This document shows positions 37,178 through 47,007 of a stretch of DNA of 64,000 nucleotides, piece after piece. Under the pieces are notes generated by a model, which saw only the letters and a program-made list of their open reading frames with translations, did no database searches and was not told where the DNA came from. Both the position numbers and the translations under genes were made by a program. How positions within the stretch are numbered: position 1 is the stretch's first letter; every line of letters starts with the position of its first letter. The DNA is from Pseudoalteromonas nigrifaciens (GTDB lineage Bacteria; Pseudomonadota; Gammaproteobacteria; Enterobacterales; Alteromonadaceae): positions 372,001 to 436,000 of the forward strand of contig NZ_CP011037.1 in NCBI RefSeq assembly GCF_002221505.1. The letters run 5' to 3'.

Positions 37178-38479
37178 ATGGGTGATTTAGTCGGGATTGG
37201 CTTATTAATCTTGATCAGTGCGTTGTTTGCAATGTCGGAAATTGCGATTGCAGCATCGCGTAAAATAAAGTTAAGAGTGATGGCTGATGAGGGCAATGTT
37301 CAAGCAGCTGCAGTATTAAAGCTACAAGAACAACCTGGGGCATTTTTTGCCATGATCCAAATAACCCTTAATGCTATTGCTATATTAGGCGGCATTGTGG
37401 GTGAGCAAGCACTTTCGCCTTATGTGCAAAATGTATTGCAGTTTTTTTATCAAGGCCCATTACTGGCACAAATTAGTTTTTTACTGTCGTTTTTAACCAT
37501 TACTTCACTGTTTATTTTATTTGCAGATTTACTACCTAAACGTTTGGCAATGATTTTGCCAGAGGCCGTTGCTGTGCGCGTGGTAACAATAATGCGCTGG
37601 GTTACCTATGCCTTAACGCCCTTGGTATTATTTTTTAATGGTTTAACAAATATTATTTTGCGTATTTTTAAAGTACCAAGCGAGCGCGAAGATATTGTAA
37701 CCACAGAAGACATTGTTGCCATGATGGATGCAGGTGCAGAATACGGTAGCCTACAGCAACAAGAATACGATTTAATCGGTAACGTATTTGACCTAGAAGC
37801 GCGCTTTATATCGAGTGTGATGTCGCCGCGCGACCAAATAGTTTATTTTGATATTAATGAGTCGAGCCATGATATTGCTAACAAAATAATAGAGCATCCA
37901 CATAATCACTTTTTAGTGTGTAACGATAATTTAGATAAATTAATCGGCTCTGTAGAATCAAAAGATATTTTACGCCAAGTACTTAAAGGCGATGCAGCGA
38001 ATATTAATAGCGAAATGCTCGAAAAAGATATTTTTTATCTACCCGAAACCCTTAGTTTATCAGAGGCATTAAATGCGTTTAAAACAGCCGTACAGCCTTT
38101 TGCTGTAGTAGTTAACGAATACGCATTAGTGGTAGGCATAGTAACAGTAAAAGATTTAATGAAAGGCTTTATGGGCGACTTAATTACTCACAGCGATGAT
38201 GAGTTAATTGTTGAGCGCGACCAAAACTCCTGGCTAGTTGATGGCTTAACCCCCATAGTTGAGCTGGCTAAAGTACTTGATATTGATGAGTTTCCTCATC
38301 AAAGTCATTACGAAACCGTGGCCGGATATTTAATTTATACCATGAAACGCATTCCAAAACGTGCAGAGTATATTCAATACGCCGGCTTTAAATTTGAAGT
38401 GGTCGATGTTGAAGGCATTCGGGTTGAGCAGTTACTGGTATCAAAAATAGTACCCACGCCCGAGCCACCGCAAAGCTAA
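37178..38479 (+). CDS. paeA: PaeA/YtfL-like CNNM membrane protein
   Basis: 433 residues. Four membrane helices of a CNNM (DUF21) domain (residues 1-180; ALFAMSEIAIAASRKIKLRVMADEGN), two CBS domains (about 200-340) and a CorC_HlyC transporter-associated domain (about 350-425). It matches E. coli YtfL/PaeA nearly end to end, including SVMSPRDQIVYFD, FAVVVNEYALVVGIVT and IDEFPHQSHYETV. PaeA lowers stationary-phase cadaverine/putrescine, so polyamine efflux is the likely role; other family members move Mg or Co. Confidence 0.9.
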   Translation: MGDLVGIGLLILISALFAMSEIAIAASRKIKLRVMADEGNVQAAAVLKLQEQPGAFFAMIQITLNAIAILGGIVGEQALSPYVQNVLQFFYQGPLLAQISFLLSFLTITSLFILFADLLPKRLAMILPEAVAVRVVTIMRWVTYALTPLVLFFNGLTNIILRIFKVPSEREDIVTTEDIVAMMDAGAEYGSLQQQEYDLIGNVFDLEARFISSVMSPRDQIVYFDINESSHDIANKIIEHPHNHFLVCNDNLDKLIGSVESKDILRQVLKGDAANINSEMLEKDIFYLPETLSLSEALNAFKTAVQPFAVVVNEYALVVGIVTVKDLMKGFMGDLITHSDDELIVERDQNSWLVDGLTPIVELAKVLDIDEFPHQSHYETVAGYLIYTMKRIPKRAEYIQYAGFKFEVVDVEGIRVEQLLVSKIVPTPEPPQS

Positions 38480-38538
38480 GTACAAACTAAGTTAGCAAGT
38501 AAAAAGTAGCAAGTAAACAGTCAAAATCACAAAGTAAA

Positions 38539-38567
38539 AACACCTTATTTTATTATTTTAAGGTGTT
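38539..38567 (+). terminator. Hairpin downstream of paeA
   Basis: AACACCTTA/TAAGGTGTT, a 9-bp stem with an 11-base AT loop; no strong T-tract follows, so termination is probable but not certain. Confidence 0.5.
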
Positions 38568-38572
38568 ACTAC

Positions 38573-38722
38573 GTAGGTTGGTTTGAGCGCAGAGAAGCCC
38601 AACGAAAAAAGGCAGCCTCAATTAACATTAGCGTTTTGTATTATCGATTACCTAAAAAGTACCGAATGTAGGTCGGATAAGCAAAGCGCCATCCGACACA
38701 GTAAAATACCTTTCCAATTATT
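38573..38722 (+). repeat. REP-like repeat unit, copy 1
   Basis: About 150 bp nearly repeated at 38845-38994. It contains two imperfect palindromes: GTTGG ... CCCAAC (38577-38603) and GTCGGAT ... ATCCGAC (38672-38697), the latter very like enterobacterial REP sequences. Conserved linker: AATTAACATTAGCGTTTTGT. Confidence 0.8.
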
Positions 38723-38844
38723 ATCAGCATTTTATATTGTCAAATTGCTAGAAAATGCCATGAACGGGCCTTCAAGGCGTGAATCTGAAACTTTGTTGGG
38801 TGGCGCCTTCGGCTTAACCAAACTACCTTTTGACGTTGATTGAG

Positions 38845-38994
38845 GTAGGTTGGTTTGAGCGCAGCGAAGCCCAACGAAAAAAGCAGCCTCAATTAACATT
38901 AGCGTTTTGTATTATCGATTACCTAAGGAAGCACCGAATGTAGGTCGGATAAGCGAAGCGCCATCCGACACAGTAAAATATCTTGCCAATTATT
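38845..38994 (+). repeat. REP-like repeat unit, copy 2
   Basis: Direct repeat of copy 1, 272 bp downstream, with a handful of substitutions and indels. Palindromes: GTTGG ... CCCAAC (38849-38875) and GTCGGAT ... ATCCGAC (38944-38969). Between the copies is a related partial palindrome around GTTGGGTGGCGCC (38795-38807). Confidence 0.8.
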
Positions 38995-39274
38995 ATTATC
39001 ATTATGTTATCGAATGGCTTGAAAGAGAATCGAAGGGGTCAAATCTTGACTTCATACATCACAATTCTTGACTGACCGTTTATCGTTCTATGCAGCTCAA
39101 CTAAATGTCTATACCAATCACCATTCAAAGCATAACCACGCTGAATTCAGCCCTATTTGGGCTTTACCCAATGCCCTCGGGGAGTTTTGACTGTAAGCAA
39201 ATAGTCGCTTTAGTCAACCAAATTTACATATGTTTACAGTATTAAATCTAGTTAAAAATAATTCTTAATTAGCA
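38995..39274. other. Non-coding stretch after the REP-like repeats
   Basis: No gene recognised. GGGGTCAAATCTTGACTT (39037-39054), with TTCTTGAC again shortly after, resembles sequence I associate with borders of REP-associated transposase genes, but no transposase remnant is readable. The rest is AT-rich leader DNA of the efflux operon. Confidence 0.35.
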
Positions 39275-39303
39275 TTGGAAAGTGCATGTAAATAATTTAG
39301 AAT
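39275..39303 (+). promoter_or_regulatory. Sigma-70 promoter of the RND efflux operon
   Basis: TTGGAA (39275-39280), a 17-base spacer and TAGAAT (39298-39303). The -10 lies inside the palindromic operator, and the start codon is 46 bp downstream. Confidence 0.65.
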
Positions 39304-39319
39304 GAACGTTCATTCTAAA
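39296..39319 (+). promoter_or_regulatory. Perfect 24-bp palindromic operator of the efflux operon
   Basis: TTTAGAATGAAC followed by its exact complement GTTCATTCTAAA. Size and symmetry fit a TetR/AcrR-family dimer or dimer pair, and it covers the promoter -10. The tetR gene just after the operon is the obvious candidate ligand-responsive repressor. Confidence 0.8.
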
Positions 39320-39349
39320 GTTTAAATTCAAGTTAAAAGGTAATTTAAT

Positions 39350-40513
39350 ATGCAGCGTTCCCGCATCGCGCTATTGGTATTTTCGGCCCTCGTTGGTTCT
39401 GTCGTTTTAACTGGTTGTGATCAGGCTACTGAGCAACCTAAAGCTACTGCTTCTCAAGGCACTCCAGTAGGTGTAGTTACGATAAAAAGCCAAACACTTA
39501 CACTTAAACAAGAATTACCAGGGCGTGTAAGTGCATATCAAATAGCAGAAATTCGTCCTCAAGTTAGCGGTATTGTGCAATCTCGTTTGTTTACAGAAGG
39601 TACGCAAGTAGAAAAAGGCCAAGCGCTATATCAAATAAATCCAGCCATTTTTGAAGCTGAGCTTGCAGCAAGTGAAGCAGCTGTAGCCCGTGCTGAGGCG
39701 AGTATTGCCAGCAGTAAATCAAAAGCTGCGCGTTATAAAGAGTTATTGGCAATTAAAGCTGTAAGTCAGCAAGACTTTGACGAAGCAGATGCAACTGCTA
39801 AGCAGGCAAAGGCTGAGTTACTTACTGCGAAAGCGCAATTACAGGCTGCACAAATTAATTTAGATTACAGCCATGTAGCATCGCCTATTGGTGGTCAAAT
39901 TAGTAAATCGAGTGTGACTGTTGGTGCTTTGGTAAGTGCTAATCAAGCAATGGCATTGGCAACAGTCACGCAGCTTGATCCAATTTATGTTGATTTAACA
40001 CAATCGAGTAATGAGTTAACCAAGCTTAAAAAAGCGTTGTCGTCGGGCTCGTTAAGTGTTGATGCAGATATTCAAACCGAGGTTGAACTTTATATGGAAG
40101 ACGGTTCGGTTTATCCGCATAAGGGCACCTTACAGTTTTCAGAAGTAACGGTTAATCCAAGTACGGGTTCGGTAACATTGCGAGCTAAATTTTCTAACCC
40201 TGAGAAACTACTTTTACCGGGTATGTATGCCCGTGCATCTATTGTTGAAGGGGTTCAAGAAAATGCTGTTTTGGTTCCGCAGCGTGGTGTAACGCGTAAT
40301 TCCAAAGGCCAGCCAACAGCTATGGTGGTAAGTGAAAATAATACAGTAGAGAGCCGAGTACTAGAAGTTGATAGAACAATAGGTTCGAACTGGTTAGTGA
40401 CTAAAGGTTTATCTGCTGGTGATAAGTTAATTGTTGAAGGCTTACAAAAAATTCGTCCTGGCGCGCCAGTGATTGTCACTGAAGCAACACCTTTAGCCAC
40501 TCAAGCGCAATAA
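39350..40513 (+). CDS. acrA: RND efflux periplasmic adaptor (AcrA/MexA type)
   Basis: 387 residues. Lipoprotein signal with lipobox VLTGC, then barrel-sandwich and alpha-hairpin domains: EIRPQVSGIVQSRLFTEGTQV, the long coiled hairpin about 100-170, and LDYSHVASPIGGQIS. It bridges the inner-membrane pump and the outer-membrane channel. First gene of the three-gene operon; the pump follows 12 bp downstream. Expression is probably repressed through the palindrome at 39296-39319. Confidence 0.93.
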   Translation: MQRSRIALLVFSALVGSVVLTGCDQATEQPKATASQGTPVGVVTIKSQTLTLKQELPGRVSAYQIAEIRPQVSGIVQSRLFTEGTQVEKGQALYQINPAIFEAELAASEAAVARAEASIASSKSKAARYKELLAIKAVSQQDFDEADATAKQAKAELLTAKAQLQAAQINLDYSHVASPIGGQISKSSVTVGALVSANQAMALATVTQLDPIYVDLTQSSNELTKLKKALSSGSLSVDADIQTEVELYMEDGSVYPHKGTLQFSEVTVNPSTGSVTLRAKFSNPEKLLLPGMYARASIVEGVQENAVLVPQRGVTRNSKGQPTAMVVSENNTVESRVLEVDRTIGSNWLVTKGLSAGDKLIVEGLQKIRPGAPVIVTEATPLATQAQ

Positions 40514-40525
40514 CGGAGAGTTTAA

Positions 40526-43500
40526 ATGTCACGATATTTTATCGATAAACCGATATTTGCTTGGGTACTCGCTATTATTGTTATGTTAGCGGGTATTTTA
40601 GCAGTTAAAAGTTTACCTATTGCACAGTATCCTTCTATTGCACCGCCTGCGATTAGTATTACTGCAAATTACCCAGGTGCATCAGCGCAAACCTTAGAAG
40701 ACTCTGTAACTCAAGTTATTGAGCAAAAAATGAAAGGGCTAGACGGCTTGTTATATATGTCGTCAACGTCAGAGTCGAGTGGCTCAGCAACGCTTACATT
40801 AACGTTTAATGCTGATACCGACCCTGATATTGCTCAGGTTCAAGTACAAAACAAATTAGCAACCGCAACGCCGTTGTTACCAGAGGAAGTACAACGCCAA
40901 GGTGTTGTAGTAGCCAAAGCGGCGCGTAACTTTTTATTAGTATTAGGTTTTGTGTCTAAAGATGGCAGCATGACTAATATTGATATTGGTGATTATGTAG
41001 CCTCAAACGTGCAAGATATTGTTTCTCGTGTTGATGGTGTAGGTGAAGCGCAGTTATTTGGCTCGCAGTACGCTATGCGTATTTGGTTAGATCCAGCAAA
41101 ATTACAAAACTTTAAGTTAACGCCAAACGATATTGGCGCGGCAATTACTGCACAAAATGCGCAGGTTTCTGCCGGCCAACTCGGTGGTATGCCTGCGATT
41201 GCAGGGCAGCAGTTAAATGCGACAATAACGGCACAAAGCCGTTTGCAAACACCTGATCAGTTTGAAAACATTTTAGTTAAAACCAATAGTGATGGCTCAG
41301 TAGTACGTCTAAAAGATGTAGCGAGAGTAGAGCTAGGCGGTGAAAACTATGGTGTAGTCGCACGTTTTAATGGAAAACCCGCATCGGGCTTAGGGATAAA
41401 ACTGGCCAGTGGTGCGAATGCGCTAGATACGGCAAATGGTGTTAAAAAAGCCCTTGAAGAGCTTAAACCGTTTTTCCCTCAGGGCTTAGAAAGTGTTATT
41501 CCTTACGACACCACACCATTTGTATCTTTGTCGATAGAAAAAGTAGTACACACGTTAATTGAAGCTGTGATACTTGTGTTTGTTGTAATGTATTTGTTTT
41601 TACAAAACTTTCGTGCGACGTTAATTCCGACTATTGCAGTACCTGTTGTATTACTGGGTACGTTTGCAATTTTGTATACCTTTGGTTATTCAATCAATAC
41701 GTTAACTATGTTTGCTATGGTACTTGCCATTGGCCTGTTGGTTGATGATGCGATTGTTGTAGTAGAAAACGTAGAGCGTTTAATGACTGAAGAAAAACTC
41801 TCGGCATTAGATGCAACACGTAAATCAATGGACGAAATTAAAGGCGCATTGGTAGGTATTGCTATGGTGCTGTCGGCAGTATTTATTCCGATGGCGTTTT
41901 TTAGTGGCTCTACCGGTGTTATTTACCGTCAGTTCTCTATTACTATTGTGTCGGCAATGGGCTTGTCGGTATTAGTGGCACTTATTTTAACGCCTGCATT
42001 ATGTGCAACCTTACTTAAGCCAAGCCATGTACACGATAAAACATCATTTATTGGACGTTTTTTCTCTGGCTTTAACCGTGGTTTTGATAAAACAAACCGC
42101 GGTGCACAAGGTATTGTTGGGCGTATGATCAGCCAATCAAAGCGCTACTTACTTATTTATGGTGTGCTTGTGGGTGGTATGGTATATGTGTTTTCAAGCT
42201 TACCAACTGCTTTTTTACCAGACGAAGACCAAGGTATATTATTTAACCAAGTAATGTTGCCTGCAGGCTCTACCATTGAGCAAACGTTAGGTGTAGTGGA
42301 AAAAGTAGAAAACCATTATTTGAATGATCAAGCCGAAGCGGTAAGTTCTATCTTTACGGTAACAGGCTTTAGTTTTGCAGGTTCTGGACAAAACTCAGCA
42401 ATTGGTTTTGTGAGCTTAAAGCATTGGGATGAGCGCCAACGTGACGACCTATCGGTAAATGCAGTAGCAGGTAAAGGAATGGGGTATTTTTCAACCATAA
42501 AAGAAGCGTTTGTATTTGCTTTCCCACCACCGGCAATTGTAGAACTTGGTACAGCTAATGGCTTTAATATGTTTTTACAAGACCGCGTTGGCTTAGGCCA
42601 TGACGAGCTATTAAATGCACGTAATATGTTGTTGGGTATGGCAAGCAAAAGCCCTGTTTTAGCGGGTGTGCGTCCAAATGGCCAAGAAGACATGCCAGAG
42701 CTGCAACTTGATATTGACCTTGCAAAAGCAGAAGCATTGGGTGTTACTCAAACCGATATAAATAGTACTTTGTCTACCGCATGGGGTAGCCGCTATGTTA
42801 ATGACTTTATTGACCGCGGCCGCGTGAAAAAAGTATACATGCAAGGCGAAGCTGATTCGCGCATGGTGCCAGAGGACTTAAATAAGTGGTACGTGCGTAA
42901 TAATACTGGCGAGATGGTGCCGTTTGCAGCATTTGCTAGTTCGCACTGGTCTTATGGCTCACCACGCTTGGAGCGCTACAATGGTTTTTCTGCGATGGAA
43001 ATACAAGGTAGTGCAGCACCTGGCTATAGTACAGGGCAGGCTATGGATGAAATGGAGCGTTTAGTTAAGCAATTACCAAACGGTATTGCCTCTGAGTGGT
43101 CGGGTATATCTTATCAAGAACGCTCAAGTGGTGGGCAAGCGCCTTTACTGTATGGTTTATCGCTGCTATTTGTATTTTTATGTTTAGCTGCGTTATACGA
43201 AAGCTGGTCGGTACCATTTGCGGTAATGATTATTGTGCCACTGGGTATATTTGGTGCCATTATGGCGGCATTAATTGGTAACTTATCAAACGATATTTAC
43301 TTACAAGTAGGCTTGTTAACCACCATAGGTTTAGCTTCTAAAAACGCGATATTAATAGTTGAATTTGCTATTCATAAAATGGAAGAAGGCCTGAGCTTAG
43401 TGGATGCTGCAATAGCTGCTGTTAAACTGCGTTTACGCCCAGTATTAATGACCTCGCTGGCCTTTATTTGTGGTGTTGTACCTTTGGCTATTGCGTCGAG

Positions 43501-43657
43501 CGCAGGGTCGGGTGCACAAAATGCGCTGGGTATCTCTATTATTGGTGGTACATTAGCTGCCTCTACCTTAGTGGTGTTATTTGTGCCTTTGTTTTTTGTT
43601 TTAGTACGTAAAACATTCTCAAGTAAATCGGCAGTAGCAACGAAGGAGAGCGAATAA
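40526..43657 (+). CDS. acrB: RND multidrug efflux pump (AcrB/MexB type)
   Basis: 1043 residues, full HAE1-family length. Proton-driven trimeric exporter of the inner membrane. Proton relay residues are visible: the Asp pair in [17 protein letters not shown] (TM4) and Lys in [14 protein letters not shown] (TM10). N-terminus [22 protein letters not shown] and the large periplasmic loops are typical of drug/hydrophobic-compound pumps, not metal pumps (no CusA-type Met pair apparent). It overlaps the channel gene by one base. Confidence 0.95.
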   Translation: MSRYFIDKPIFAWVLAIIVMLAGILAVKSLPIAQYPSIAPPAISITANYPGASAQTLEDSVTQVIEQKMKGLDGLLYMSSTSESSGSATLTLTFNADTDPDIAQVQVQNKLATATPLLPEEVQRQGVVVAKAARNFLLVLGFVSKDGSMTNIDIGDYVASNVQDIVSRVDGVGEAQLFGSQYAMRIWLDPAKLQNFKLTPNDIGAAITAQNAQVSAGQLGGMPAIAGQQLNATITAQSRLQTPDQFENILVKTNSDGSVVRLKDVARVELGGENYGVVARFNGKPASGLGIKLASGANALDTANGVKKALEELKPFFPQGLESVIPYDTTPFVSLSIEKVVHTLIEAVILVFVVMYLFLQNFRATLIPTIAVPVVLLGTFAILYTFGYSINTLTMFAMVLAIGLLVDDAIVVVENVERLMTEEKLSALDATRKSMDEIKGALVGIAMVLSAVFIPMAFFSGSTGVIYRQFSITIVSAMGLSVLVALILTPALCATLLKPSHVHDKTSFIGRFFSGFNRGFDKTNRGAQGIVGRMISQSKRYLLIYGVLVGGMVYVFSSLPTAFLPDEDQGILFNQVMLPAGSTIEQTLGVVEKVENHYLNDQAEAVSSIFTVTGFSFAGSGQNSAIGFVSLKHWDERQRDDLSVNAVAGKGMGYFSTIKEAFVFAFPPPAIVELGTANGFNMFLQDRVGLGHDELLNARNMLLGMASKSPVLAGVRPNGQEDMPELQLDIDLAKAEALGVTQTDINSTLSTAWGSRYVNDFIDRGRVKKVYMQGEADSRMVPEDLNKWYVRNNTGEMVPFAAFASSHWSYGSPRLERYNGFSAMEIQGSAAPGYSTGQAMDEMERLVKQLPNGIASEWSGISYQERSSGGQAPLLYGLSLLFVFLCLAALYESWSVPFAVMIIVPLGIFGAIMAALIGNLSNDIYLQVGLLTTIGLASKNAILIVEFAIHKMEEGLSLVDAAIAAVKLRLRPVLMTSLAFICGVVPLAIASSAGSGAQNALGISIIGGTLAASTLVVLFVPLFFVLVRKTFSSKSAVATKESE

Positions 43658-45069
43658 TGAACTTAAAAACATTAGGTTTAAACGCACTTACTTTAGCTGT
43701 ATTAACGGGGTGCCAACTTGCCCCAGAGCAACAAGAAATAGCTTTACCTGTGCCTGATGCGTATGCATCGGGTGCAGAGCAAGCGCAAGCTACGCAGCTA
43801 AATTGGCAGCAGTTTTTTAATGATGAAAAACTGCAAGCGTTAATTGCACAGAGCCTTGAGCATAATAAAGACTTACAAATTGCTGCATTAAATGTGCAGC
43901 GCGTGCGTGGCTTATATCAAATAGAAGACTCGGCATTATTTCCATCGCTTGATATAAATGGCTCTGGATCGCGTCAGCGCTTGCCGGGTGATTTATCGAG
44001 TACTGGTGAGCCGCGTATTAATTCGCAGTACAGTGCTACCGTAGGTATTACCTCGTATGAGCTTGATATATGGGGCAAGGTGCGCAATCAGTCAGCGCAA
44101 GCACTGCAAACCTTATACTCTACGCAGCTGAGCCAATACAGTATGCAAGTGTCGCTTATTGCTGAGCTTGCTAATGCCTGGCTTAACTATGCAACCGACC
44201 AGCAGTTATTAGCACTGGCCGAGGAAACCCTAACGTCGCAACAGTCGTCGTTATCACTTACTCAACAAAGTTTTGATTTAGGTGCTGCATCAGCAATTAC
44301 CCTAGAGCAACTTAAAAGTACGGTTGCTACAGCTAAAGTTGATATAGCAAAGTATAAGCGTTTATTAAAACGCGATAAAAATGCGCTTGATTTACTAGTA
44401 GGTAATAGCGTTGCCAGTGATTTACTGCCAAATGCGTCACTTAATCATTTACTCGACTTACCAGAAGTACCAGTTGGTTTACCGTCTGATTTACTCACGC
44501 AACGCCCTGATATTAAAGCGGTTGAGCATCAGTTGTTAGCGGCTAATGCAAATATTGGTATTGCGCGTGCTGCGTTTTACCCAAGTATTAGTTTAACCGC
44601 TAATGCGGGTACTGCATCAAGCGACTTAAGTGGTTTATTTGATGGTGGCTCGGGTACGTGGAGCTTTGTACCTACTATTAATTTGCCTATTTTTAATATG
44701 GGCCGTAACCAAGCTAATTTAGATGTTGCTAAAGCGGCGCAACAAATAGCGCTTACCACCTATCAGCAAAAAATTCAGCAAGCGTTTCGTGAAGTTGCTG
44801 ACGTACTTGCAGATAGAGAAGGTTATAACGCCCAGCTAAGCGCACTTGAGCAGTTAGTGCAAAGCCGTCAAGCAACCTTTGATATTTCGCAAGCGCGTTA
44901 CGACAAAGGTGCCGACAGTTACTTGCAAGTTCTTGATTCGCAAAGAACTTGGTACAGTGCCCAACAGCAGTTAATTACGGGTAAGCAAGCATTACTTGCC
45001 AGTAAAATTAACTTATACAAAGCAGTTGGCGGCGGTTGGCAAGTTACCTCACCAGCGGTGCAAGATTAA
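43657..45069 (+). CDS. RND outer-membrane channel lipoprotein (OprM/NodT family)
   Basis: 470 residues. Lipobox AVLTGC, followed by two structurally repeated outer-membrane efflux halves (INSQYSATVGITSYELDIWGKV and LPSDLLTQRPDIKAVEHQLLAANANIGIARA). It supplies the TolC-like exit duct for the AcrAB-type pump encoded just before it. Third and last gene of the operon; a hairpin follows at 45081-45104. Confidence 0.93.
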   Translation: MNLKTLGLNALTLAVLTGCQLAPEQQEIALPVPDAYASGAEQAQATQLNWQQFFNDEKLQALIAQSLEHNKDLQIAALNVQRVRGLYQIEDSALFPSLDINGSGSRQRLPGDLSSTGEPRINSQYSATVGITSYELDIWGKVRNQSAQALQTLYSTQLSQYSMQVSLIAELANAWLNYATDQQLLALAEETLTSQQSSLSLTQQSFDLGAASAITLEQLKSTVATAKVDIAKYKRLLKRDKNALDLLVGNSVASDLLPNASLNHLLDLPEVPVGLPSDLLTQRPDIKAVEHQLLAANANIGIARAAFYPSISLTANAGTASSDLSGLFDGGSGTWSFVPTINLPIFNMGRNQANLDVAKAAQQIALTTYQQKIQQAFREVADVLADREGYNAQLSALEQLVQSRQATFDISQARYDKGADSYLQVLDSQRTWYSAQQQLITGKQALLASKINLYKAVGGGWQVTSPAVQD

Positions 45070-45080
45070 GTAGTCTATAT

Positions 45081-45104
45081 GGTCTATAGCTTTTGCTATA
45101 GGCC
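45081..45104 (+). terminator. Hairpin after the efflux operon
   Basis: GGTCTATAGC-TTTT-GCTATAGGCC, a 10-bp stem with one G-T pair. No T-tract follows, so it may be only a partial terminator before tetR. A looser repeat GTTAAATT/AATTTAAC lies at 45116-45143. Confidence 0.5.
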
Positions 45105-45220
45105 ATCACTAGAATGTTAAATTTATAATACTTCTAATTTAACAGCGCTTTATTTGCTGTAACTAAATATTTAGATGCAATTGGTTTTTATAATAGACAG
45201 GTTAAATAGTGGAGTTGTAA

Positions 45221-45856
45221 GTGACCCATAAAAGTAAAAGACATGCAGATCCTGCATTAGTCGAAGCACGGCGCACACAAGTACTAGATGCTGCAGCAGA
45301 CTGCTTTCGTCGCAAAGGCTATCATGGGGCAGGCATGGCTGAAATTGCAAGAACTGCGGGTATGAGTGCCGGCCATATCTATAACTACTTTGAAAGTAAA
45401 GAAGCAATAATAGAGAGTATTATTGAGCAAGATATGCAAGAAATGTTTTCTATATTTCAAGAGTTTGAAGAGCAGCCTGGCGATATCCTCACAATACTTT
45501 TAGGCAGTTTGCACAAAGGAGTGCAAAGGCATATGGATACCGGGGCGTGTGTAATCGATTTAGACATGATGGCAGAAGCGGCCAGAAACAATAAAGTGGC
45601 TACGTTACTACACGAGGCTGATACCCAAGCGCGCGATAGAATGAGACAGTTATTAATTAGCGACAGAAGCTTGTTAAAATCACACTCAGAGCAAGAACTC
45701 GATAGCCGTATTAATGTTATTTTTTCGATGATGGCGGGCTTATTTCTTCGAAAAATGCTCTACCCAGAACTCACCGAAGAAACAGTATTAATAGCACTTC
45801 GCCCAGCGATGAAAACGCTACTCATGCCTTTTGAAGTGCATGACGAAGTACTGTAA
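45221..45856 (+). CDS. TetR/AcrR-family repressor
   Basis: 211 residues, GTG start with GGAG upstream. N-terminal DNA-binding domain: VLDAAADCFRRKGYHGAGMAEIARTAG and the recognition helix SAGHIYNYFESKEAII. The C-terminal ligand domain is divergent, as usual. Placed directly after the RND operon on the same strand, it most likely represses the operon through the palindrome at 39296-39319. TAGAATG (45110-45116), a half of that palindrome, also occurs in its own upstream region, hinting at autoregulation. Confidence 0.9.
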   Translation: MTHKSKRHADPALVEARRTQVLDAAADCFRRKGYHGAGMAEIARTAGMSAGHIYNYFESKEAIIESIIEQDMQEMFSIFQEFEEQPGDILTILLGSLHKGVQRHMDTGACVIDLDMMAEAARNNKVATLLHEADTQARDRMRQLLISDRSLLKSHSEQELDSRINVIFSMMAGLFLRKMLYPELTEETVLIALRPAMKTLLMPFEVHDEVL

Positions 45857-45903
45857 AAAGCACTATAAAAAGTGCTCAAAATTGGTATTAGGGCGGTTAC
45901 AGG

Positions 45904-47007
45904 TTAAAACCGCTCGACTGACCATTGTAATGCAATCAGTGCTATAGCAAATGAACCCACCGGCATTAACCATTTCTTATACCACTGATAGCCTCTTATG
46001 CTGATTAACACCGGCAATGCTATGAGTAAAATACTGAGCTGACCAATTTCTACCCCTAAGTTAAATGCTACAATACTCAATAGCTGATAATCGCTCGACA
46101 ACCCCAACTCACCCAATACACTGGCAAACCCCATGCCGTGCAATAAACCAAAGGCAAATGTTACCCAACCTAAACGTAATACCAGTGGCCATACATTATT
46201 AAGTGCAGCAAAAAGTACTGACAGGGCAATACCTAGCTCTACCCAGCGGCTATTAGGCGATACTAAATTCATAGCGGTTGCAGTAAGCGTAATTGAATGG
46301 GCTAGGGTAAAGGCGGTAACTATCCACGCGGTGTGTTTAATAATTTGTTTTTTTGAGCTAATACCTTGCCATTGTTTTTCGGTGCGGGTAAGTACGCAGG
46401 TAAGTAATAAGGCGATTAAAAATAAAATATGATCAATACCAATCCAAATATGCAATATTCCTTGATATACATATTGATTAAAGGTGCTTAAGTAGCTTGA
46501 TTGGCTAAAATTAAATGTTTGTTTTGCGTTAGCTGCGCTAAACACTCGCGATAAATTATTAATATTTACAATGGCTTTGTGGTTACCATCGGTATTAAAA
46601 AAGGCGCTGTAATGTAAGCTAGTTTCAGTTTGATCAGCGCAGCTAAACAGCAGCGGTATTACTAAATAGGGTTGATTAAAGTGACTATCTAATTGATACG
46701 CCCCTTGGGTAGAGAGCGTGCATGCCTGTTGTTGCTGAATTAGCTGTAAATTAGCATACACAAAACTATTAATAGAGCTGCGTTTGGCTTTTATTTCAGC
46801 CCAGGTTATTTGTTTATCGTTATTAATATCGAACGCCACGACTTGCTCTAAATCGGTTATATTTACTTGCCACTGACCACTATACTGATTTTGGCTAGCA
46901 GCGGTATTATTTAAAGTTATATAGCCGGTACTTAACTGATGAGCAAAGCTATTAGTGGCCACTAAACTCGTTGCTAAAGTGAGAATAAATACACAAAATG
47001 TTTTCAT
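45904..47007 (-). CDS. HupE/UreJ-like membrane protein with an EF-hand-like loop
   Basis: 367 residues. Signal peptide (ending SFAHQ), a soluble periplasmic part (about 25-175) containing DINNDKQITWAE, a close fit to a calcium-binding EF-hand loop, then a six-helix HupE/UreJ_2 domain with YQGILHIWIGIDHILFLIALLL and FGLLHGMGFASVL. His/Asp residues in these helices recall nickel/cobalt transporters, but this subfamily has no proven substrate. Last gene of the DUF4331 operon, overlapping the TPR gene by 4 bp. Confidence 0.83.
   Translation of the reverse strand: MKTFCVFILTLATSLVATNSFAHQLSTGYITLNNTAASQNQYSGQWQVNITDLEQVVAFDINNDKQITWAEIKAKRSSINSFVYANLQLIQQQQACTLSTQGAYQLDSHFNQPYLVIPLLFSCADQTETSLHYSAFFNTDGNHKAIVNINNLSRVFSAANAKQTFNFSQSSYLSTFNQYVYQGILHIWIGIDHILFLIALLLTCVLTRTEKQWQGISSKKQIIKHTAWIVTAFTLAHSITLTATAMNLVSPNSRWVELGIALSVLFAALNNVWPLVLRLGWVTFAFGLLHGMGFASVLGELGLSSDYQLLSIVAFNLGVEIGQLSILLIALPVLISIRGYQWYKKWLMPVGSFAIALIALQWSVERF

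Noticed and set aside
38583..38843. 86-codon ORF through the REP-like repeats
   Set aside because: It is built almost entirely from the repeated palindromes and linker; no protein family resemblance, no Shine-Dalgarno sequence.
39037..39200. Remnant of a REP-associated transposase gene
   Set aside because: Only a short border-like sequence (GGGGTCAAATCTTGAC) is present; no frame shows Y1 transposase motifs.
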